This document shows positions 12,001 through 18,824 of a stretch of 64,000 bases of DNA, piece after piece. The stretch's first letter is position 1. The number at the start of each line of letters is the position of its first letter. Location: assembly GCF_016735685.1 (NCBI RefSeq), contig NZ_JAERRA010000001.1, positions 1,364,001 to 1,428,000 on the forward strand. Reading direction: 5' to 3'. The notes under the pieces are model-generated. The model saw only the letters and a list, made by a program, of their open reading frames with translations, was not told the origin of the DNA and ran no database searches. Both the position numbers and the translations under genes were made by a program. This stretch comes from Piscinibacter lacus. GTDB taxonomy: Bacteria > Pseudomonadota > Gammaproteobacteria > Burkholderiales > Burkholderiaceae_C.

Positions 12001-13103
12001 TTTCGGCCGTGGCCTGGGACGACCCGCGGCCGGCCACCGTGGCGCTGGCCGGCAAGGTCGACAGCGGCGCGCCGCTGCTCATCGACGGCACCGTGCATCC
12101 GCTCGGCGCCCGCCTGGCCACCGACCTCACGGCCCGCGCGCAGGGCATCGAGCTGACCCGCCTGTCGAGCTACTCCGGCCGCTACGCCGGCTACGGCATC
12201 GAGAAGGGCACGCTCTCGGTCGAGCTGCGCTACCGCATCGAGCAGGGCCAGCTCGAAGCCAGCAACCGCATCGTGCTCAACCAGCTCACCTTTGGCGACA
12301 AGGTCGACAGCCCGGATGCGCTGAAGCTGCCGGTTCAGCTCGCCGTCTCGCTGCTGCAAGACCGCAACGGCGTGATCGACATCGACCTGCCGATCCGCGG
12401 CAGCCTGGACGACCCGCAGTTCTCCGTCGGCCGGGTGATCCTGCGCGTCATCGTCAACTTGATCGGCAAGGCCATCACCGCGCCTTTCAGCCTGATCGCC
12501 AAGGCCTTCGGCGGCGGGCCGGGGGGTGACGACCTGGGCGACCTGCGCTTCGCGCCCGGCTCGGCCGAGCTGGACGCCGCCGCCAAGGCCCAGCTCGACA
12601 AGATCGCCCAGGCCCTGGCCGACCGCAAGGGCCTGCGGCTGGAGGCCACCGGCCAGGCCGATCCCGGCGTCGACGTGCAGGGCCTGCGCCAGCGTGCCAT
12701 CGAACGGCAGATCCGCGCTGCCAAGGCCCGCGCCAGCCGCGTCGCGCCCGACAGCGTCGAAGTCGACCCCGCCGAGCGCACGAAGTGGCTGGAGGCTGCC
12801 TACAAGGCCGCCGACCTGCCCGGCAAGCCGCGCAACCTCATCGGCTTGCAGAAGACCTTGCCGCCCGAGGAGATGGAAGCCCGCCTCGCCGCCGCCGTGC
12901 CCACCGCCGAGCCGCAACTGCGCGCCCTGGCCGACGAGCGCGGCAACCAGGTCAAGGCCTACCTCAGCGCCAAGCTGCCGGCCGAGCGCGTGCTGCTCAC
13001 CCGCTCGCGCCTGGCCGAGCCGGCGGCAGCGCCTGCTGCCGCAGCATCCGCCCCGGCGGCCGCCGACGCAGGCGGCCCGCGCGTGATCTTCAGCATCCAG
13101 TGA
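9084..13103 (+). CDS. Giant AsmA-like DUF748 envelope protein
   Basis: A 1339-residue protein with one N-terminal membrane segment (about residues 24-45) followed by a very long periplasmic region. Repeated AsmA/DUF748 beta-rich units are broken by Ala/Pro-rich linkers (near residues 355-375, 425-445, 580-615, 910-935). The C-terminal third has the typical DUF748 signature: FTDNFIKPNYSAQL, then SSYSGRYAGYGIEKG and FGDKVDSPDALKLPV, ending in a segment resembling an OmpA-like fold (LRFAPGSAELD). AsmA-like proteins are thought to bridge inner and outer membranes and move lipids; that role is inferred here. It starts 125 bp after gph and is followed by tmRNA. Confidence 0.88.
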   Translation: MPRLPRDLPARIRVRLHRHRRGLLVLASLALAWTLIASLILPRVLRPQLLDAASQALGAPVRLQALHITPWALAVRLEALEIGPEGQPWLAVDALELNLSSESIWRLAPVLDRLHVQGPRIDLAREADGRLNIAPLLDKLATPPDAPPPPPGKPLRYALNNLSLVDGEVQFRDALSGATHRIEALRLGLPFLSNLPSQVAIEVQPELSARINGSDFAARAQALPFGARPEARLHLAWQQVDLAWWAEALLPLAGSALPQPLPASLQAGRLDLALDLVFQAPEAEDAAPRVQVQGELAVDGLQIAAPGHGGLLHWQRLHLRGLDLEPLAQRLSLAELSLQGPALGLDLPQLRQALARPAPAAAPPAAAPASAPAAAQAPAAEWQWRIDRLRLDEGRVQLGAGLPALDRLPPLALSLPPPPGAKEAPAAGPASAAASAAAASEAPQPTEVLDTVQDPDGPLRLQALSLDVQDLRSAPDAPPARLSLRAVDSRGARLQVAGSVQPAQRALQLDAEVQALGLAPWLQALEPMLPQPLPVKLADGRLGLQARLVQEAAGAGQAAGLAVQNGVLTLAELDLRPTGAPPAAEPAARAARTPRSARAQRPAGPRSALPRPATPAEDRLRLRELRLEGVQLQGLGGPAAPQIDIARLGIDGLNLAATRARSAALPWLAGLAPQAASQPAAARAAPPAASAPPLRWQLGELRCTDCALRFDDAAVQPAATVALDRLQFQLSGLGADLGRSLGFQLDTRAQGAGRLQLAGTLRPQPLQLRSKVDLSALQLAVLQPYLDPYLNILLARAELGARGELQVDGSAKLPVERATWKGQASVERLLALDRLNDAEFVRLKRFSLSGSQIRWTPQRLQADLGSILLDDFYGRVIINADARLNLADIVKREGEQGERSITTPDAEAGAAAAPAAPVPAPAAPAAPAPAVPASPPPELRWTAIELRGGRVDFTDNFIKPNYSAQLTELKGQVSAVAWDDPRPATVALAGKVDSGAPLLIDGTVHPLGARLATDLTARAQGIELTRLSSYSGRYAGYGIEKGTLSVELRYRIEQGQLEASNRIVLNQLTFGDKVDSPDALKLPVQLAVSLLQDRNGVIDIDLPIRGSLDDPQFSVGRVILRVIVNLIGKAITAPFSLIAKAFGGGPGGDDLGDLRFAPGSAELDAAAKAQLDKIAQALADRKGLRLEATGQADPGVDVQGLRQRAIERQIRAAKARASRVAPDSVEVDPAERTKWLEAAYKAADLPGKPRNLIGLQKTLPPEEMEARLAAAVPTAEPQLRALADERGNQVKAYLSAKLPAERVLLTRSRLAEPAAAPAAAASAPAAADAGGPRVIFSIQ

Positions 13104-13137
13104 GACCCGGCCCGCCCTGGGGGGCGGGCCGCTGGCC

Positions 13138-13143
13138 TACACT
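13138..13143 (+). promoter_or_regulatory. Candidate -10 of the tmRNA gene
   Basis: TACACT ends 9 nt before the mature 5' end of tmRNA at 13153. No good -35 is visible at the right distance in the G-rich sequence upstream. Confidence 0.5.
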
Positions 13144-13152
13144 CCGCCCCCT

Positions 13153-13524
13153 GGGCCCGACCTGGCTTCGACGTGGGTGCGGACTTGGAGCGGGGCATGC
13201 CGAGCATCAGTGAGCTCGTAAATCCAGCTGAAACAAACCAACTGCGAACGACGAACGTTTCGCCCTCGCCGCTTAAACACCGGTGAGCGTCTCAACGGCA
13301 GGCCGATGGGCCGGGTCTGACCCGCAAGGGAAGGGCTGAGACGTCATGCACATCGGCTGGTCGACCGTCGGGTTACTTGGCGTTCGGCGAGATCTAGGTG
13401 ACTGGCGCTGACCGTAGCGTGCTCCTGCGCGACGGCAGCGTGAGATCCAAATCAGGCGGCTAAGCATGTAGATCTGCCCGGGAATGGCTTGCGGACGGGG
13501 GTTCGATCCCCCCCGGGTCCACCA
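13153..13524 (+). ncRNA. ssrA: Transfer-messenger RNA (one-piece)
   Basis: Rescues ribosomes stalled on broken mRNA and tags the product for proteolysis. The 5' end GGGCCCG pairs over 7 bp with CGGGTCC at the 3' end, followed by A and an encoded CCA. The tRNA-like half ends with the T-arm GGGTTCGATCCCCCC. The tag reading frame at 13244-13276 encodes ANDERFALAA followed by TAA. Length is 372 nt, and the order is the standard one-piece form, not the permuted two-piece form known in Cupriavidus relatives. SmpB is not encoded in the window. Confidence 0.98.
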
Positions 13525-13532
13525 TCTCTCCA

Positions 13533-13565
13533 AAGGGGCTTGCGCGAAGGCGCAAGCCCCTTTTT
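13533..13565 (+). terminator. Terminator of tmRNA
   Basis: A perfect long stem, AAGGGGCTTGCGC with GCGCAAGCCCCTT around a GAAG-type loop, runs into a T tract. It starts 8 nt after the CCA end. Confidence 0.93.
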
Positions 13566-13706
13566 CTTGGGTGCGGCGAAGCTGTTCGGCCCACGTCGGC
13601 CCGGTGCCCGGTCGCGCGCCATGGCGCGCCGGATCGCGCTTGATCTGCGACATCCCGCGGGCCGGGGACTTGCGCCACAGTGCATCGCCCCCACATCTCA
13701 AGCCAC

Positions 13707-16070
13707 ATGAAGCCGATCCTGCCCGATCCCTCGCCCGTGCGCCCTGCCGGCGGCCCGGGTTCGTCGGCTGCGGGCTGGACGCTGTCGCTGGGTGGCCTGA
13801 CCTGCGCGGCCTGCGCGCTGCGGGTGGAGCGTGCGCTGCGGGCGCTGCCTGGGGTGGCAGCGGTGGCGGTGAATCCGGTCAACGACCAGGCGCGGGTCGA
13901 GGTGGCGGCCGGGCAGGCGCTGGACCTTGCCGACTTGGTCGACGCGGTCGAGCGGGCCGGCTACGAGGTGCTGGGCAGCGACACGCTGGGCCCTGCGCCG
14001 AGGCCGGCCGGCCCCGTGCCGGAAGGGCCCCAGGTCGACGCCGCCCTCGCCGTCCAGGCCCGCGCCGAAGCGGCCACCACCGCCGCCCGCCAGGACGCCC
14101 AGCGCCGCGACATCCTGGGCACCGCCCTGGCCCTGCTGCTGACCCTGCCGCTGCTGCTGCCCATGCTGGCCACGCCTTTCGGCCTGCACGCCATGCCGCC
14201 GGCCGGCGTGCAGGCCGTGCTGGCCAGTGCGGTGCTGTTCGGGCCGGGCCTGCGCTTCTTCCGGGCCGGCTGGGCCGCGCTGCGGGCGGGCAGCGGCAAC
14301 ATGGACCTGCTGGTCGCCCTGGGCAGCACGGCGGCCTGGGGCTTGTCGATGGTGCTGTGGTGGGGGGGCGAGACCGAGGCGCTGTACTTCGAGTCGGCCG
14401 CCGTCATCGTCGCCCTGGTGCGCCTGGGCAAGGCCCTGGAAGGCCGGGCCAAGCAGCGCACCGCGCAGGCCCTGCGGGCGCTGGCCACGCTGCGGCCGCC
14501 GCGGGCGCGCCTGCTGCTGGACGATGGCCGCGAGCTGGATCGCCCGGTCGAGGCCCTGCGCGTCGGCGACCGCCTGCGCGTGCGGCCCGGCGAGCGCCTG
14601 CCGGCCGACGGCGTGCTGCTCGCCGGCCTCAGCCACCTCGATGAATCCGCCCTCAGCGGTGAAAGCCTGCCGGTGGCGCGCGGCCCGGGCGACCGCGTGC
14701 GCGCCGGCACGCTCAATGGCGAGGGCGTGCTGGAGCTGCGCGTCAGCGCCGTCGGCGCCGAGACCACGCTGGCGCGCATCGTCCGCCTGGTCGAGACGGC
14801 CCAGGCCGCCAAGCCGCCGGTGCAGCGCCTGGTCGACCGGGTCAGCGCCGTCTTCGTGCCGGCCGTGCTGGGCCTGGCCCTGCTGACCGGCCTGGGCTGG
14901 CTGCTGGCCGGCGCCGCGCCGGCCACCGCGCTGCTGCATGCGGTGGCGGTGCTCGTCGTGGCCTGCCCCTGCGCCCTGGGCCTGGCCACGCCCATGGCCC
15001 TGATGGCCGGCACCGGCGTGGCCGCGCGCCACGGCCTGCTGATCCGCGATGTGGCGGCGCTGGAGGCGGCGCCGACGATCCGCGTCGTCGCCTTCGACAA
15101 GACCGGCACCCTCACCCTCGGCCGGCCGAGCCTGGCCGGCCTGCAGGCCGCGCCCGGCGTGTCGCCCGAGGAGCTGCTGCGCCTGGCCGCCGCCCTGCAG
15201 CAGGGCAGCGAGCATCCGCTGGCCCGCGCGCTCGCCCAGGCGGTGCAGGGCGGCGCGGCCGGCGTCGGCCCGCTGGCGACGCCCCTGCCGCAAGCGCAGG
15301 ACGCCCGCGCGCTGCCCGGCCGCGGCATCGAAGGCCGGATCGACGGCCGCCTGCTGCGCCTGGGCAGCCCGCGCCTCGCGCAGGAAGAGGGTCTGGACAC
15401 CGCCCCGCTCGAGGCCGCCGCCGCCCGCGAGGCCGCCGCCGGCCGCAGCCTGGCCTGGCTGATGGCGGTGCAGCCGGCGGGCCGCCCGCGCCTGCTTGGC
15501 CTGCTCAGCTTCGGCGACCGCGTCCGCCCCGAGGCGGCCGAAGCCGTGCGCCGTCTGCGCGAGCGCGGCCTGCACACCGTCATGCTGAGCGGCGACCATG
15601 CGGCCAGCGCCGAGGCCCTGGCCCGCCAGCTCGGCCTGGACGGCTGCGAATCCGGCCTGCTGCCGGCCGACAAGGCCGAGGCCATCGCCCGGCTGCGCGC
15701 GGCCCACGGCCCGGTCGCCATGGTCGGCGACGGCCTGAACGACGCGCCCGCCCTGGCCGTGGCCGACCTGGGCCTGGCCATCGGCGGCGGCACCGACCTG
15801 GCGATGGAGACCGCCGGCATCACCCTGATGCAGGGCGATCCGCGCCGCGTGGCCGATGCGCTAGAGCTGGCCCGCCGCACCCGCCGCACCCTGGTCCAGA
15901 ACCTGGGCTGGGCCTTCGGCTACAACCTGATCGCCCTGCCGCTGGCCATCGCCGGCCAGCTCAGCCCGGCCCTGGCCGGCGCCGCCATGGCATGCAGCAG
16001 CCTGGGCGTCGTTGCCAACGCCTGGCGCTTGCAGCGCTGGCGGCCGGCACCGATGGAGGGGGCGGCGTGA
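13707..16070 (+). CDS. Copper-translocating P-type ATPase (P1B-1)
   Basis: Inner-membrane pump that exports Cu(I). The 787 residues comprise one N-terminal heavy-metal domain with CxxC (C33/C36, GLTCAAC), membrane helices, the TM6 metal site CPC in VACPCALGLATP, the phosphorylated Asp in FDKTGTLTLG, the hinge VGDGLNDAPALA, and the TM7/TM8 copper signatures YN (FGYNLIALP) and MxxSS (MACSSLG). CPC + YN + MxxSS marks the Cu+ subclass. The ATG at 13707 is preferred over 13680 because the HMA domain then starts at a normal distance; no Shine-Dalgarno sequence decides it. It is followed by the other copper genes on the same strand. copA or cusF-type naming varies, so no symbol is given. Confidence 0.93.
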   Translation: MKPILPDPSPVRPAGGPGSSAAGWTLSLGGLTCAACALRVERALRALPGVAAVAVNPVNDQARVEVAAGQALDLADLVDAVERAGYEVLGSDTLGPAPRPAGPVPEGPQVDAALAVQARAEAATTAARQDAQRRDILGTALALLLTLPLLLPMLATPFGLHAMPPAGVQAVLASAVLFGPGLRFFRAGWAALRAGSGNMDLLVALGSTAAWGLSMVLWWGGETEALYFESAAVIVALVRLGKALEGRAKQRTAQALRALATLRPPRARLLLDDGRELDRPVEALRVGDRLRVRPGERLPADGVLLAGLSHLDESALSGESLPVARGPGDRVRAGTLNGEGVLELRVSAVGAETTLARIVRLVETAQAAKPPVQRLVDRVSAVFVPAVLGLALLTGLGWLLAGAAPATALLHAVAVLVVACPCALGLATPMALMAGTGVAARHGLLIRDVAALEAAPTIRVVAFDKTGTLTLGRPSLAGLQAAPGVSPEELLRLAAALQQGSEHPLARALAQAVQGGAAGVGPLATPLPQAQDARALPGRGIEGRIDGRLLRLGSPRLAQEEGLDTAPLEAAAAREAAAGRSLAWLMAVQPAGRPRLLGLLSFGDRVRPEAAEAVRRLRERGLHTVMLSGDHAASAEALARQLGLDGCESGLLPADKAEAIARLRAAHGPVAMVGDGLNDAPALAVADLGLAIGGGTDLAMETAGITLMQGDPRRVADALELARRTRRTLVQNLGWAFGYNLIALPLAIAGQLSPALAGAAMACSSLGVVANAWRLQRWRPAPMEGAA

Positions 16071-16152
16071 GGGCTGTGGGCGCTGCGGGCGCTTGCCGTC
16101 CGCTCCGCGCGGCGGCCTGCCCCCACGCCGGATCAGCCGCCCGCGTCCGGCC

Positions 16153-16158
16153 TAGACT
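16153..16158 (+). promoter_or_regulatory. Candidate -10 of the CopL-like gene (leaderless start)
   Basis: TAGACT ends 7 nt before the ATG at 16166, the same spacing seen at several other genes in this window. No clear -35. Confidence 0.35.
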
Positions 16159-16165
16159 TGCCACC

Positions 16166-16705
16166 ATGTCGTCCCGCCTGCGCCTCATCCTGCTGGCCCT
16201 GCTGATGCTGGCCCTGCCGCTGCAGGCCCAGCGTGTGCTGGCCATGGGCTGCGCGATGACGGGCCCGGTCCAGGGCGTGGGCGGGCTGTCGGGTCAGATG
16301 GGCCATGCGGGTCATGCCGTCCATGGGGGTCAGGCGACGGACCACGCGGTTCATGCCGGTCACGCTGGCCATGCCGTCCATGTTGGCCACGCAAATCCCA
16401 CCCGATTCGCCGACCTCGCCAGCCCTTCCGATCACACCCAGCATGGCCACCACGCCCAGCATGCCCAGCATGCCCACGGCGAGCCGGCTGCGCATCACGC
16501 TGCCTGTGCTGCGGGCGACTGCGGCAGCAACCACCGCTGCAGCGTGTGCAGTTTCTGCACCCTGGGCCTGGCCCTGCCGGCGGCCGTGCCCGCCTTGCCG
16601 GCTGCGCCCATGCCGGGCGAAGTACAGCCCCAGGCGGCGTCGCTGCCGCCCGCCGACCGGGTGCCGCCCGGTCTCGACCGCCCCCCTCGAAGCCTGAGCG
16701 CCTGA
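16166..16705 (+). CDS. Exported His/Cys-rich protein, CopL/DUF2946-like
   Basis: A 179-residue protein with a signal peptide (hydrophobic core about residues 5-20) followed by a histidine-rich region (about 40-115, many GHA/HAGHA and QHAQHA units) and then a cysteine cluster (CAAGDC, then CSVCSFC) before a hydrophobic stretch and a Pro-rich tail. This architecture resembles the short CopL/DUF2946 proteins that accompany copper-resistance genes; the match is by layout rather than by a defined motif. It probably binds copper in the periplasm or membrane. The start is taken at 16166, at the head of the signal peptide; the upstream frame to 15992 overlaps the ATPase gene. Confidence 0.6.
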   Translation: MSSRLRLILLALLMLALPLQAQRVLAMGCAMTGPVQGVGGLSGQMGHAGHAVHGGQATDHAVHAGHAGHAVHVGHANPTRFADLASPSDHTQHGHHAQHAQHAHGEPAAHHAACAAGDCGSNHRCSVCSFCTLGLALPAAVPALPAAPMPGEVQPQAASLPPADRVPPGLDRPPRSLSA

Positions 16706-16783
16706 GCTCGCGCGCCCCCCGGGGCGCGTGCCCGGCCAGCCGCCCCGCTGCGGCCGGCCTCCTCAGCCGTCTTCGAGGTCTTC

Positions 16784-17377
16784 ATGCATTCCCCGCTTCT
16801 CCCGCCCGGCCGTCGGCCTGGGCGTGGCTGGCTTGGCCTGGCCCCGGCCACCCTGCTGGCCTTGCTGGCTGCCAGCGCCCTGGCGGCGCCGCCCCGGCCC
16901 GATCCGCTCGACCCGGCCGCGCCCGTCCCCCCGCTGCTGCACCGCTCGGCCGTGGCCGAGCACCGCAGCCCGCTGCCCACCGGCCGCGACTGGCGCGAGG
17001 CCAATGACACCGTCGGCCGCCTGGGCGGTTGGCGCGGCCACCTCGGCCCCGCACCCGGCGAGCCGGCGGCGCCAGCTGCCGGAGTGCCCGCTCCCGCAGC
17101 GGGAACGGGCACTCCGGCAGGGCCGGCGCCTGGCCTGAATCCGGGTCACCAGGGACACGGTGGTCACCAAGGCCATCCGGGACACGGCGCCCACCAAGGC
17201 CACCAGGGACACCAGGGACACCAGGGACACCAGGGACACCAGGGCCACCAAGGCCACCAAGGCCACCAAGGCCACGGGGGCCACGGGGGTCACGGGGGTC
17301 ACGGGGGCCACCAAGCCCCGCCACCCGCTGCCCCGTCCGGGCAGGGTGCGCCACAGGGTGCCGGGGGGGCGCGATGA
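16784..17377 (+). CDS. Exported protein with Gly-His-Gln tandem repeats
   Basis: A 197-residue protein with a signal peptide (core about residues 17-33, cleavage near ALA-AP), a short conserved-looking segment (about 50-85, with RDWREANDTVGRLGGWRGH) and a C-terminal repeat region (about 118-177) in which Gly-His-Gln or Gly-His-Gly recurs some 19 times. The segment before the repeat resembles small periplasmic proteins found beside TolC/multicopper-oxidase genes in Burkholderiales. The repeat supplies about one histidine every three residues, so copper or other metal binding is likely. Its stop overlaps the start of the TolC-family gene (ATGA), placing it in the copper operon. Confidence 0.75.
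   Translation: MHSPLLPPGRRPGRGWLGLAPATLLALLAASALAAPPRPDPLDPAAPVPPLLHRSAVAEHRSPLPTGRDWREANDTVGRLGGWRGHLGPAPGEPAAPAAGVPAPAAGTGTPAGPAPGLNPGHQGHGGHQGHPGHGAHQGHQGHQGHQGHQGHQGHQGHQGHQGHGGHGGHGGHGGHQAPPPAAPSGQGAPQGAGGAR
17143..17315 (+). repeat. In-frame 9-bp tandem repeat encoding Gly-His-Gln/Gly
   Basis: Nonamers of the forms GGACACCAG, GGCCACCAA and GGTCACGGG follow one another. At 17203-17250 identical GGACACCAG copies are perfectly tandem. Changes in copy number would keep the reading frame, so length should vary between strains without loss of function. Confidence 0.9.
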
Positions 17378-18813
17378 GCCGCGATACCGCCCCCAAGAGG
17401 TCGCCCCGCCCCGGTCGCCTGCGCCTGCTGGCCCTGCTCGCCCCGCTGCTGCTGGCTGCCTGCGCCGCGCCCTCCGGGCCGGCGGGTTTCGCGCCGGTGG
17501 CCGAGCAGGTGCAGGCGCGCACCGGGCTGCGGCCCGTCTGGCCGCGCACGCCGGCCGACGAAGCCGCGGCCGAGGCCCGCAGCGCCGAGCTGCTCGCCCA
17601 GCCGCTGGGCCTGGACCAGGCCCTGGCCCTGAGCCTGCTGAAGCATCGCGGCCTGCAAGCCCGCTTCGAGGAGCTGGGCCTGGCGCAGGCCGAGCTGCTG
17701 CAAGCCACCCGGCTGCCCAATCCCTCGCTCAGCATCGGCCGCTTCCGGCAGGGCGAGGAGACGGAGATCGAGCTGCGCCTCGGCTTCGACCTGCTCCGCC
17801 TGGCCCTGGCCCCCTGGCTGCGCCCGCTGGCCGAGGCCGAGTTCGCCGCCCGCCAGCAGACCCTGGCCGCCGAGCTGCTGGCCCACCTGGCGGGCGTGCG
17901 GCAAGCCTGGATCGAGGCGGTTGCCGCCCAGGAGCGCCTGCACTACCGCCGCCAGATCCGCGAGGCCGCCGAGGCTGGCGCCGAGCTGGCCCGTCGCATG
18001 GCCGAAGTCGGCAACTTCAATGCGCTGCGCCGCGCCCGCGAGCAGGCCTTCTATGCTGAGGCCACGCTGCGCCTGGCCCAGGCCGAGCAGGCCGCCCAGG
18101 CGCGCCGCGAGGCGCTGATCCGCGCCATCGGCCTGTGGGGCAGCGACACCGCCTTCCGTCTGCCCGAGCGCCTGCCGCCGCTGCCCGCCCAGCCGGCCGA
18201 GCGGCCGGACATCGAGCAGCAGGCCATGGCCTCGCGGCTGGACTTGCAGGCCGCCCGCCAGGCCGTCAGCCAGGCGGCCGCCCGCCTGGGCCTGACCCGG
18301 CCGACCCGCTGGGTCAATGTGCTGGAAGTGGGTTTCGAGCGCGAGCTGCCCGACGAAGGCCCGAACCGCCGCGGCACCGAGCTGCGCTTCGAGCTGCCGC
18401 TCTTCGATTCCGGCCAGGCCCGGCTCGCCCAGGCCGAGGCGCGCCACCGCATCGCGCTGCAGCAGGCGGCGCAGCTCGCCATCGAGGCGCGCTCCGAGGT
18501 GCGCGAGGCTTACGGGGCCTATCGCCATGCGCACGACATCGCCGTGCTGCATCAGGCCGAGCTGCTGCCCCTGGCCCAGCGCATCGTCGACGAGCAACTG
18601 CTTCGCTACAACGGCATGTTGGTCGGCGTCTTCGAACTGCTGGCCGATGCCCGCGCGCAAGTGGCCGCCGTCGAGGCCGCCATGGAAGCCCGCCGCGCCT
18701 ACTGGCAGGCCGAAGCCGCCCTGGCCCAGGCCCTGATCGGCCGGCCCGCCGTCTTGCCCGTCCTCACCGAATCCCCCTCCGCCGTGCCGGCCGCCGCCGC
18801 CGGCGGGCATTGA
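17374..18813 (+). CDS. TolC-family outer-membrane efflux lipoprotein
   Basis: Outer-membrane channel component of a tripartite exporter. The 479-residue protein has a lipoprotein signal with lipobox LAAC (C30), then two long helical-hairpin repeats typical of TolC/CusC (about 80-265 and 290-450), with LDQALALSLLKHRGLQAR at the first repeat start. Position between a metal-binding protein and a multicopper oxidase suggests copper export (CusC-like), but no CusA/CusB partner is present in the window, so it must work with partners encoded elsewhere or lost. Its start overlaps the preceding stop by 4 bp (ATGA). Confidence 0.9.
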   Translation: MSRDTAPKRSPRPGRLRLLALLAPLLLAACAAPSGPAGFAPVAEQVQARTGLRPVWPRTPADEAAAEARSAELLAQPLGLDQALALSLLKHRGLQARFEELGLAQAELLQATRLPNPSLSIGRFRQGEETEIELRLGFDLLRLALAPWLRPLAEAEFAARQQTLAAELLAHLAGVRQAWIEAVAAQERLHYRRQIREAAEAGAELARRMAEVGNFNALRRAREQAFYAEATLRLAQAEQAAQARREALIRAIGLWGSDTAFRLPERLPPLPAQPAERPDIEQQAMASRLDLQAARQAVSQAAARLGLTRPTRWVNVLEVGFERELPDEGPNRRGTELRFELPLFDSGQARLAQAEARHRIALQQAAQLAIEARSEVREAYGAYRHAHDIAVLHQAELLPLAQRIVDEQLLRYNGMLVGVFELLADARAQVAAVEAAMEARRAYWQAEAALAQALIGRPAVLPVLTESPSAVPAAAAGGH

Positions 18814-18824
18814 AGGAACACGCC

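Noticed and set aside
13500..13530. tmRNA 3' end as attachment site of an integrated element
   Set aside because: ssrA is a common integration site, but no integrase gene and no second copy of the tmRNA end was found downstream.
16711..16728. GC-only hairpin between the CopL-like and His-repeat genes as a terminator
   Set aside because: The loop is only 2 nt and no T tract follows, so a real intrinsic terminator is unlikely.
17143..17315. Possible CRISPR array
   Set aside because: The repeat unit is 9 bp, has no spacers, and keeps reading frame as Gly-His-x; it is a protein repeat.
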